64,000 bases of DNA, taken from NCBI GenBank assembly GCA_012841405.1, contig DUUT01000098.1, positions 1-64,000 on the forward strand, in the 5' to 3' direction. Numbering within the stretch: the stretch's first letter is position 1; every line of letters begins with the position of its first letter. The translations under genes and the position numbers were made by a program. The notes below the pieces were generated by a model. It was not told where the DNA came from, did no database searches, and worked only from the letters and a program-made list of their open reading frames with translations. This document shows positions 56,982-64,000 of this stretch, one piece after another. The DNA comes from Chloroflexota bacterium (GTDB taxonomy: Bacteria > Chloroflexota > Anaerolineae > UBA1429).

Positions 56982-57794
56982 ATGCTGTGCCGCTCGGTGT
57001 ACCCCCGCCTCCACATCGCCGTAGTAAGCCTGCTCGTGCTCCTGGGCGCCGGGTGCCTCGAGCCCGCGGTGGTAGACGAGCCCGCCGCCGCGACGCGCCC
57101 ACCGACCACACCGCGCCCGGCCACCGAAGCGCCAACGGAGGCCCCCAGAGCGACGGCCACGCCATCACCCGTCGTGACGCCCATCGATGGCATACGCGCC
57201 GAGGTCGTGGCGGTGGTGGACGGTGACACCATCCGGGTGTCTATCGACGGCGAGACGCACACCGTGCGCTACATCGGCATCAACGCACCCGAGTTGGAGC
57301 GGTCCGGCCAACCGGCAGAGTGGCTGGCCGCCGAGGCGACCGCCATGAACACCGCCCTCGTTGCCCAGCAGCGCGTCATCCTCGAGAAGGACGTGAGCGA
57401 GACGGACCAGTATGGCCGCCTGCTGCGCTACGTCTACGTGGGCGATCGCATGGTCAACGCTGAACTCGTACGCCTCGGCTACGCCCGGGCGCCGTCCTAC
57501 CCGCCCGATATACGCCATCAGGAGTACCTGCGGCAACTCGAGGCAGAGGCGCGCCGCGCAGGCCGCGGCCTCTGGGGGGCGACGCCCACTCCGGCGACGC
57601 CGCCCCTCGAGACGCCCACCGCCGCGCCGTCGGACCGTGCGGGGTGCGACCCGGCCTATCCGGATGTGTGCATCCCGCCGCCACCGCCGGATCTGGATTG
57701 CAGCGATATCCCCTATCGTCGCTTTCGGGTGCTCCCACCGGATCCGCACCACTTTGACGGCGGCGGCGATGGCATCGGCTGCGAGGGTCCGTAG
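56982..57794 (+). CDS. Secreted thermonuclease-like lipoprotein with Excalibur-type tail
   Basis: 270 residues from ATG 56982 (GGGAAGGGAG upstream). Lipobox LGAGC at ~25, Pro/Thr linker, SNase domain (~70-195: VVAVVDGDTIRVSIDG, YIGINAPE, catalytic Arg/Glu region, DQYGRLLRYVYV), second Pro/Thr linker, then a Cys-bounded tail with DGGGDGIGCEG (~258-268), the calcium-binding Excalibur signature. Extracellular, membrane-anchored DNA/RNA degradation, possibly for nutrient use. Confidence 0.9.
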   Translation: MLCRSVYPRLHIAVVSLLVLLGAGCLEPAVVDEPAAATRPPTTPRPATEAPTEAPRATATPSPVVTPIDGIRAEVVAVVDGDTIRVSIDGETHTVRYIGINAPELERSGQPAEWLAAEATAMNTALVAQQRVILEKDVSETDQYGRLLRYVYVGDRMVNAELVRLGYARAPSYPPDIRHQEYLRQLEAEARRAGRGLWGATPTPATPPLETPTAAPSDRAGCDPAYPDVCIPPPPPDLDCSDIPYRRFRVLPPDPHHFDGGGDGIGCEGP

Positions 57795-57830
57795 TAAGGG
57801 TGAGGGCGACGCGGGGCAGGCGTGCGGGGC

Positions 57831-58109
57831 TCAGTCCGCCTCTTCGAGCAGCACCTGATCCTCAAAGCACCACAGCCAGTCCTCGCCTGGCTCGAGGGAT
57901 TGGATGATGGGGTGGCCTGTTGCGTGGAAATGGGCGCGGGCGTGGCGATTCTTGGACTCGTCGCAGCAGCCGACGTGACCGCAGGTGCGACACACACGGA
58001 GGTGCACCCAGGTGTCGCCCAGGGCCAAGCACTCTTCACAGCCCTCCGTGCGCGGCGTGACCTGGCGAATCATCTCCAGATGGGAGCACTGGCGCTCTTC
58101 GCGATCCAT
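57831..58109 (-). CDS. UBP-type zinc finger protein
   Basis: 92 residues with the ZnF-UBP ligand order: CSHLEMI, CEECLALG, WVHLRVCRTCGHVGCCD, then RHARAHFHATGHPII and WLWCFEDQ. In bacteria such stand-alone domains are small cytoplasmic proteins of unknown role. Complete and unfused. Confidence 0.9.
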   Translation of the reverse strand: MDREERQCSHLEMIRQVTPRTEGCEECLALGDTWVHLRVCRTCGHVGCCDESKNRHARAHFHATGHPIIQSLEPGEDWLWCFEDQVLLEEAD

Positions 58110-58221
58110 GCTATCTACCTCCTTACCCTACGCGCGGGGCCGACCACACGCTGGCCATATACCAAGGCGGGACCACGGCCTCGCGTGGTCCCGCCCTCAG
58201 GGTGCTGCGCTATCGGCCGAG

Positions 58222-59475
58222 CTACACGCAAGGGCCTCGTAGCGCCTGCGCCCGGGCCACGCGGTCGATGGCCAGGATGTAAGCCGCCACGCGCATATCC
58301 ACCTTTTTCTCCTGCGCCATGTTCAGGACCTGCTCAAAGCTGCGCACCATGATCGCGTGCAGCTGCTCGTTGACCTCGCACTCGGTCCAGAAGTGGAACT
58401 GGCGCCCCTGGATCCACTCAAAGTAGGAGACGACGACGCCGCCGATGTTGGCCAACACGTCGGGCACCAAAAAGATGCCCTTGTCGGTCAGGATGTCGTC
58501 GGCCTCGGGGGTAACGGGGCCATTCGCGCCTTCGACGACGAGCTTGGCGCGGATGCTGGGCGCGTTGCACTCTGTCACCGCGCCCTCGAGGGCGCACAGG
58601 GCCAGGATGTCCACGTCCATGGCGAGCAACTCGTCGTTCGTGATGCACTCCGCCGACGGGTACCCCGCGAGGAGGTTGTTGTTCTGGCGCGCGTAGCACA
58701 GGAGATCGCGCACATCCAACCCCTTGGGGTTGTAATAGCCGCCGGTCACGTCACTGATCGCGACGACCTTGCAGCCGAGGTCCTCCAAGAGGTAGGCGCT
58801 GGGCGCCCCGACCTTGCCAAACCCCTGGACCGCCACCGTCGCCCCTTCTAGGGGCATGTTGCGATGCTTGAGGGCTTCGGCCGTCACCCACGCGATGCCG
58901 CGCCCCGTGGCCTCCGCACGCCCTACCGACCCGCCAAGCTCCAGCGGCTTGCCGGTAACCACGGCGGGGGTAAAGCGGCCGCACTGGTTGGAGTACGTGT
59001 CCATGATCCACGCCATGGTCCGCGCATCCGTACCCACGTCCGGCGCCGGGATGTCGTCCTCCGGGCCCATGATGATGGCGATCTCGGTGGCATATCGCCG
59101 CGTGAGATTCTCCAACTCATCCACCGACAGCGTACGGGGGTCACACGTCACCCCGCCCTTGGCGCCACCGTAGGGGAGGTTCGCCACGGCGCACTTCCAC
59201 GTCATCCACATGGCCATCGCGCGCATCTCGTCGAGGGTGACGCCCGGATGGTAGCGGATCCCCCCCTTTGACGGGCCACGCGCCGTGGAGTGCTGGATCC
59301 GATAGCCGGTCATGATCTTTTCCGAGCGATCATCCATCCTGACGGGAAAGTTGACGATCAGCTCACGCCTGCAGACGCGCAGCGCCTCCAGAATGTGGTC
59401 GGGTTGCTCCACATAGGTAGCAGCTCGATCGAATTGGGTCAATGCGACATCAAAGGGTGATCGACTGTTCTCCAC
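58222..59475 (-). CDS. gdhA: Glutamate dehydrogenase (NAD(P)-dependent)
   Basis: 417 residues. GTG 59475 is chosen because GAGGAG lies 7 bases upstream and no nearer ATG exists. Glu/Leu/Phe/Val dehydrogenase dimerisation domain (~35-165) with substrate Lys residues in PSKGGIRYHPGV and the catalytic Lys in PYGGAKGGV. Rossmann domain (~185-410) has VAVQGFGKVG. Interconverts glutamate and 2-oxoglutarate plus ammonia. The family length is normal. It follows a tRNA-Lys gene on the same strand. Confidence 0.93.
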   Translation of the reverse strand: MENSRSPFDVALTQFDRAATYVEQPDHILEALRVCRRELIVNFPVRMDDRSEKIMTGYRIQHSTARGPSKGGIRYHPGVTLDEMRAMAMWMTWKCAVANLPYGGAKGGVTCDPRTLSVDELENLTRRYATEIAIIMGPEDDIPAPDVGTDARTMAWIMDTYSNQCGRFTPAVVTGKPLELGGSVGRAEATGRGIAWVTAEALKHRNMPLEGATVAVQGFGKVGAPSAYLLEDLGCKVVAISDVTGGYYNPKGLDVRDLLCYARQNNNLLAGYPSAECITNDELLAMDVDILALCALEGAVTECNAPSIRAKLVVEGANGPVTPEADDILTDKGIFLVPDVLANIGGVVVSYFEWIQGRQFHFWTECEVNEQLHAIMVRSFEQVLNMAQEKKVDMRVAAYILAIDRVARAQALRGPCV

Positions 59476-59703
59476 GATTCTCCTCGCGTACAAGTATGTG
59501 GCACGGTCAGGCGCATGATGGAACACGAACGAATGGGATGCGCACCGAGGCTGCTGCGACGGCTCGCCCAGAAAGCCGTCCCCTTGCGTTGGCGGGCTAA
59601 ACGTACACGGTGCCGACCGCTCTGTGAGGGATGGCGCGACCTCACACGGCGGCCGGCACGAGGGTGTGTCATCCTGATGCCTCATGGCACTGCATGTACA
59701 CAA

Positions 59704-59776
59704 TGAGCCGTGCGCGACTCGAACGCGCGACAACCTGCTTAAAAGGCAGGGGCTCTACCGACTGAGCTAACGGCTC
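59704..59776 (-). tRNA. tRNA-Lys (anticodon UUU)
   Basis: Minus strand, 73 bases. Acceptor GAGCCGT / ACGGCTC with discriminator A, D arm with AGCTCAGTCGGTAGAGC, anticodon stem CCTGC / GCAGG with loop CTTTTAA (anticodon TTT), T arm with CGCGCGTTCGAGTCGCGC. All four stems pair. CCA not encoded. Confidence 0.96.
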
Positions 59777-59903
59777 ATGGCTCGATTATACCCCCGCCCA
59801 CCCCGGTGGTCAAAAGTTCAGCCTCCGGCGGGGTGGGTCCGGGGCACACGCGCGATGCCCCACGGCGCCGCCGTGCCACGACGCTGTGGGCCTCGCGTGC
59901 CCA

Positions 59904-61199
59904 TCACGGATAGATGCGGCCCAGCGTCCGCGGGAAGGGGATCGTCTGGCGGATGTGGTGCAGGCCACAGATCCAGGCCACGGTCCGCTCGACGCCTAGC
60001 CCAAACCCCGCGTGGGGCACGGCGCCGTAGCGGCGCAGATCCAGGTACCACTCGAACGCCTCGCGGGGCAGGTTGTGCTCGACGATGCGCCGCTCCAGCA
60101 GCTCGAGGTCCGCCGTGCGCTGCCCCCCGCCAATGATCTCGCCGTACCCTTCAGGCGCCAGGAGGTCCACCGAGAGGGACAGCTCGGGGTTCTGCGGATC
60201 GACCTCCATGTAAAAGGCCTTGCAGCGCGTCGGATAGCGGTGCACGAACACCGGCTGGTCAAAGCGCGCGGCAATGGCCGTCTCATGGGGCGCGCCGAAA
60301 TCCTCGCCCCAGGGGAGCGACTCTCCGGCCTCCTCGAGGATCATCAGGGCCTCGTCATAGCTGATGCGTGGGAACGGCGGCGCGATGCCCTCCAGTGGAG
60401 TGGTGTCGCGCTCCAGAATCGCGAGCTCCTCCGCTCGCTCCTCCAGCGTGCGCCCCACGATGTAGGAGACGAATGCTTCCTCCACCCGCATGCACTCGTC
60501 CAGATCCGCGTAGGCCATCTCGGGCTCGACCATCCAGAACTCGGTCAGGTGGCGACGCGTCTTGCTCTTTTCGGCGCGGAACGTGGGCCCAAAGCAGTAG
60601 GTGCGCCCAAAGGCGGCGATGGCCGCCTCGTTGTAGAGCTGGCCACTCTGGGTGAGGTAGGCCTTGTCACCAAAGTAGTCCGTCTCAAAGAGCGTCGTCG
60701 TTCCCTCGCACGCCGCTGGCGTAAGGATGGGGGCGTCGACGAGCACGAAACCATGATCGTCGAGCCAATCGCGGATGGCGCGAATGACGGTGGCGCGCAC
60801 CCGCAGGGTGGCCCACTGCTGTGTGGAGCGCAGCCACAGGTGCCGACGCTCCATGAGGAAATCGATGCCGTGCTCCTTCGGCGCGATGGGATAGTCCTGT
60901 GCCAGCTGGACGATCTGCAAGTCGCTGAGTGACAGCTCGTACCCGCCCGGGGCGCGCTCATCGGCGCGCACCGTCCCTGTGGCGATGAGCGAGGACTCTT
61001 GGGTGATGCTGCGGGCAGCCTCGAACGCCTCGGGGCTCAGCTCCTTCTTGAACGCCACGCCCTGCACGAGGCCGGTGCCATCACGAAGGAGCAGGAACTG
61101 CAGCCGCCCCTTGTCGGTGCGGTTGTACAGCCATCCCTTGACGGTAACCTCTTGACCGACATGCTCGGCGAGCTTGTCTATGGTTACATGCTCGGACAA
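59904..61199 (-). CDS. asnS: Asparagine--tRNA ligase
   Basis: 431 residues. OB-fold anticodon-binding domain (~1-105, [20 protein letters not shown]) and class II core with motif 2 ([20 protein letters not shown]) and motif 3 ([15 protein letters not shown]). The GLGxERTVAW form and the absence of a GAD/insertion domain place it with AsnRS/archaeal-type AspRS; the length and [13 protein letters not shown] favour AsnRS. Charges tRNA-Asn in the cytoplasm. Confidence 0.9.
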   Translation of the reverse strand: MSEHVTIDKLAEHVGQEVTVKGWLYNRTDKGRLQFLLLRDGTGLVQGVAFKKELSPEAFEAARSITQESSLIATGTVRADERAPGGYELSLSDLQIVQLAQDYPIAPKEHGIDFLMERRHLWLRSTQQWATLRVRATVIRAIRDWLDDHGFVLVDAPILTPAACEGTTTLFETDYFGDKAYLTQSGQLYNEAAIAAFGRTYCFGPTFRAEKSKTRRHLTEFWMVEPEMAYADLDECMRVEEAFVSYIVGRTLEERAEELAILERDTTPLEGIAPPFPRISYDEALMILEEAGESLPWGEDFGAPHETAIAARFDQPVFVHRYPTRCKAFYMEVDPQNPELSLSVDLLAPEGYGEIIGGGQRTADLELLERRIVEHNLPREAFEWYLDLRRYGAVPHAGFGLGVERTVAWICGLHHIRQTIPFPRTLGRIYP

Positions 61200-61449
61200 A
61201 GTAGCCTCCGATCGATGGTGAACGTATAGTGGGAACCTAATGGTGCGTTGTGCTCAACACGCTGATCTGCGCTGGCCTCTGCGGCCCCGCATATCGGGCC
61301 GCGATTCAGTCGCACGCACGTGACACAGCATGCCCAAGACCCAGAGATACGACCAGCAATTGCCGCCCGCAGCAGGTGGGGCCTTGATTGGCTTACCGGC
61401 TGCAACCACCTACTACGCCAGACTGTGGTTCAGAAAGCGCCCATTTTCC

Positions 61450-62256
61450 CTACCGCGCGCTATTGCCAACACCATCTCGCACAAAGTGACTGCAGTGACT
61501 CGTCAATCCGCAGATCGAGCACTGTGGACTATGCTCCAAGCAGATACCGCTGGCGAGACCAAACTCTTCTGATCGTACTTGGCCGTAAGCAGCGAACACA
61601 ATATCGATATATCGAATAGGGTGGCCTGTTGCCTGAGCGAACTTTCTTCCTTGGATTACTGTCTTCAGAAGCTGCTCGTTGCTGTCAATGAGGCCCAATC
61701 TCTGAAAGACACGGCATACTACCCTGTCTGGCTTGAGAACAGGCAAGCCGATATCTGTCAGAACATGATAAGTCGTAACCCTGCCCAAGCCCTTGAACCG
61801 ATACTCCAATTCCTCCTTCAGGAGCATCAGGTTTTCAAAGGAATCCATCGGCAAGAAAGAGTCTATATAACTCTGAAACGAGCCATATTCGTTGACAATG
61901 TCCTTGAAGATCTTTGCGTTCTCGATACAGGCGCAGACTTTGCGCCTGTTTCTAATCATCTCTGGGTCGTGTAGTATTTCGTCTAGCTTGCTCTCATGGT
62001 AGCTTGCGACGGTGGCGTAATCGGGAAAGTACCGGCGAATCAGGTTCAGCTTAGCACTGACCGTCGTGGCTCTGAACCCCGAGTAAAACACAACATATAC
62101 GAGTATCCAGTAATACTCGGCATCAGAGAAAGTTTTGCCCTCAAGACGTTTGTACTCATCAAGGTTAGCGCGAATCCTATCAGCAGAGAGGTTCGCCGAG
62201 CCAACGCTGATGAGAGTGGATTCGGCTTTCCTGAAGATGGCTTCATAGTCTCTCAT
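61450..62256 (-). CDS. HhH-type DNA glycosylase (Tag-like) with EndoIII-type [4Fe-4S] motif
   Basis: 268 residues, start behind GGAG. N-terminal ~150 residues resemble 3-methyladenine glycosylase I (SDAEYYWILVYVVFYSGFRA, EMIRNRRKVCACIENAKIFK). An HhH-GPD segment follows (LTDIGLPVLKPDRVVCRVFQ, RLGLI) whose Asp is the likely catalytic residue. The tail has Cys spaced C-x6-C-x2-C-x5-C (residues ~241-257), exactly the EndoIII/MutY cluster motif that Tag enzymes lack. Base composition is visibly lower in G+C (about half) than both neighbours, suggesting recent transfer. Role: base excision repair, or a defence-linked glycosylase. Confidence 0.78.
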   Translation of the reverse strand: MRDYEAIFRKAESTLISVGSANLSADRIRANLDEYKRLEGKTFSDAEYYWILVYVVFYSGFRATTVSAKLNLIRRYFPDYATVASYHESKLDEILHDPEMIRNRRKVCACIENAKIFKDIVNEYGSFQSYIDSFLPMDSFENLMLLKEELEYRFKGLGRVTTYHVLTDIGLPVLKPDRVVCRVFQRLGLIDSNEQLLKTVIQGRKFAQATGHPIRYIDIVFAAYGQVRSEEFGLASGICLEHSPQCSICGLTSHCSHFVRDGVGNSAR

Positions 62257-62372
62257 CGCCGAGCTTCTCCTATCGCCTGTGGGGCGCCGAAGGCTGTCGG
62301 CCCAACGGGTCGGACGCCCGGTAGCTATGCCATATTCTATGGGTGCGGGGGAAGCGCGTCAACGCAACGGCT

Positions 62373-64000
62373 CTAGCCCCGCGCCAGGGCGTCGACGGCC
62401 GCCCGCAAGCGGCGGCGCACCCCGCCGAGGGGCAACACCCGCCCCACCACCTCGCGCTCCTGGGCATCGAAACCCTTCAACAGCCAAAAGCCGGCGGCGT
62501 AAGCGACCAGACCCGGCACGATGGTCAGGGGCCGGTAGGCCGGCGGCGCCAGCACCACCAGCAGCGCCATGGGGAGGGCCGAGAGCGCCTGCTTCCAGGC
62601 CAGCTGCGGCCAGGGGATGGTCGCCAGGTAGCGACGGATGCCGGCATAGAACGGGATCAACAGCACGAGTTCCGACGCCACCGCCACATAGGCCGAGGCC
62701 ATGTAGCCGAAGCGTGGGATCAGCAGGAGGTTGCCCACCACGTTGAACGCCAGCCCCAGCACGAACGCTCGGGTGAGGTAGCGTTGCTGATCCAGCGCGA
62801 TGAGCACGTACTGCGTCACCGAGTTGATGAACCCAAAGGGCATGTACCAGATCATCACCTGGAGGATCTCAGCGCTCTGGGGGAGGTACTGGGAGCCGCC
62901 GAGGACGCCGATGAGCTCGCTGGAGAGCGCCCAGCCGACCAGCGCGATCGGTACAGCAAAGGCCAAGAGCAGCTTGGCCGCCAGGCGGTAGGTGCGCAGC
63001 AGCGCGTCGTGGTCTGAGGCAGCATAGCGCGCCATCAGGGGGAACAGCGCCATGGTAAAGAAGGAGGGCACCACCTGGACGGCATCGACGTACTTGTAGG
63101 CGGTGCCATACCATCCGACGACACGCGGGTCAGGGGCCAGCATCTCGAGCAGGAGCACGGCGACCTTGAAAAAGAGGGTCGCCAGGAGGTGGTTGATCAT
63201 GAGCGGGTACGACGCCAGGAGCATGCGCCCCTGAAAACCGAGATCGACGACGCACCGCGGACGGAAAAGAAGCCGCGTCATCTGGCTATAGAGGATGAGC
63301 ATCGTGATAACGTTCACCACGATGGACACCCCGGCGTACCCCACGTAGCCATGCCCCGCGATGAGCGCCGCGGCACCCAGGGTCACCCGCAGGACGGTGG
63401 TCACCGTGGTGACGATGGCGGGGATCTCCATGCGCTCATGCGCCGAAAAGATGGCGCTGACGCTCGCCGAGACGTTGCTCGGCAGCAGGGCTACCCAGTA
63501 GAGGAGGATGGCCAGGACGGTCGCCGCGGGCAAGGGGCTCGTCCACTGGCGAAAGCCGACAAAGGCCGCCAAGACGGGCAAGGAGGCGAAGCAGAGCCCC
63601 ACACGCGCCACCGCCGTGTTGACAAAGTAGCGGTTGGCCTCGTCCTTGTCCTTGGCCACCTCGCGCGTCACGAGGGCGTTGAGGCCGAAATTCGTCAGGA
63701 TGTCGAACCAGGCGATGATGACCACCGCCAGGGTGTACTGGCCGCTATCCACCGGCCCGAGGATGCGCAGCAGCAGCATGGCAAAGGCCATGTCGATGAC
63801 GCGATTCATCAGCGTGAGCGTCATGGGCGCCATGGTGTTCTTGATCACCCGCTGCACATCGGCATCGGCGCGCGGCTCGCGATAGAAGCGGCGCCACGCC
63901 CAACATCCCCCCAGCAGCACCAGCACCATGCCCGACATGAAACTGGCGTACAGGCCATACTTGACGGGGTTGGGCGAGTACTTGAAGCGCACCACATGGC
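62373..64000 (-). CDS. Polysaccharide flippase (Wzx/MATE-like) fused to a YfhO-like N-terminal tail, cut by window edge
   Basis: At least 540 residues; the frame is still open at base 64000. The first ~38 visible residues (VRFKYSPNPVKYGLYASFMS, one helix) look like the last strand and helix of a YfhO-type membrane protein. From ~48 (VQRVIKNTMAPMTLTLMNRV) a complete oligosaccharide flippase follows, with about fourteen helices and the usual MLLLRILGPVDSGQYTLA start and GYMASAYVAVASE. It would move lipid-linked glycans across the membrane. A YfhO-flippase fusion would couple glycosyl transfer with export. Confidence 0.8.
   Translation of the reverse strand, partial: HVVRFKYSPNPVKYGLYASFMSGMVLVLLGGCWAWRRFYREPRADADVQRVIKNTMAPMTLTLMNRVIDMAFAMLLLRILGPVDSGQYTLAVVIIAWFDILTNFGLNALVTREVAKDKDEANRYFVNTAVARVGLCFASLPVLAAFVGFRQWTSPLPAATVLAILLYWVALLPSNVSASVSAIFSAHERMEIPAIVTTVTTVLRVTLGAAALIAGHGYVGYAGVSIVVNVITMLILYSQMTRLLFRPRCVVDLGFQGRMLLASYPLMINHLLATLFFKVAVLLLEMLAPDPRVVGWYGTAYKYVDAVQVVPSFFTMALFPLMARYAASDHDALLRTYRLAAKLLLAFAVPIALVGWALSSELIGVLGGSQYLPQSAEILQVMIWYMPFGFINSVTQYVLIALDQQRYLTRAFVLGLAFNVVGNLLLIPRFGYMASAYVAVASELVLLIPFYAGIRRYLATIPWPQLAWKQALSALPMALLVVLAPPAYRPLTIVPGLVAYAAGFWLLKGFDAQEREVVGRVLPLGGVRRRLRAAVDALARG

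Noticed and set aside
61330-61974. Plus-strand ORFs in the low-GC segment (61330-61572, 61579-61974)
   Set aside because: They are antisense to or just beyond the glycosylase gene, which has clear family motifs, and they show none.

Overview
The window is high-GC bacterial DNA from one organism, most likely a Chloroflexota (Anaerolineae/Caldilineae/Thermomicrobia-like) bacterium. Supporting signs are the extracytoplasmic solute-binding lipoprotein with a long Val/Glu/Lys-rich linker, Thr/Pro/Glu-rich secreted lipoproteins, a secreted repeat protein ending in a short HIPMVL-type tail, a Cys-type CcmE, and a mix of PspC, RDD, DUF202 and CsbD small stress genes. The phylum call is inference; no rRNA gene is present.

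Layout. 1-6431: surface polysaccharide genes (methyltransferase end, flippase-like membrane protein, secreted repeat protein, lipoprotein, GT4 glycosyltransferase, O-antigen-ligase-like protein). 6520-6752: a complete selenocysteine tRNA gene with its own promoter and terminator. 6798-7510: hemerythrin gene behind a CRP/FNR-type site. 7573-8072: a DMT/EamA transporter truncated exactly where the end of a repeated element begins. 8124-12943: a four-gene module of small peptide, polyprenyl synthase, multi-TM histidine kinase and NarL/LuxR regulator, arranged like the ComQXPA isoprenyl-peptide quorum-sensing system of Bacillus. It is followed by a promoter preceded by a perfect ComA-box-like palindrome and a short terminated transcript. 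12975-17787: catabolic operon (SelA/DgaE-like PLP lyase, amidohydrolase, enolase-superfamily dehydratase, creatininase-family hydrolase). 17924-20812: FtsX-type permease. 20904-27190: Opp/Dpp-type ABC importer. 27771-33876: secreted repeat protein broken by one TGA, beta-galactosidase (GH2) and a DUF2961/GH172 enzyme. 34042-36200: two PspC proteins, a zinc-ribbon RDD protein and a small membrane protein. 36379-41377: cytochrome c maturation operon ccmE-F-A-B-C-D. 41440-46133: aldehyde ferredoxin oxidoreductase, small proteins and an MBL-rhodanese fusion. 46195-49591: two secreted LolA/LppX-like proteins. 49608-58109: a run of stress-type genes (two SDRs, YetF-like, DJ-1/PfpI, hemerythrin, rhomboid, DUF3309, CsbD, thermonuclease, UBP zinc finger). 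58222-61199: glutamate dehydrogenase, tRNA-Lys and asnS. 61450-62256: a lower-GC DNA glycosylase with an EndoIII-type Fe-S motif. 62373-64000: a polysaccharide flippase fused to a YfhO-like tail, running off the window.

Scattered through the window are four complete copies (about 138-145 bp) and two partial copies of a MITE-like element bounded by CTAG. In five of the six copies a terminal CTAG is also the TAG stop codon of the neighbouring gene.

The most interesting system is the ComQXPA-like locus with its candidate target promoter. Second are the selC gene and the CTAG elements.
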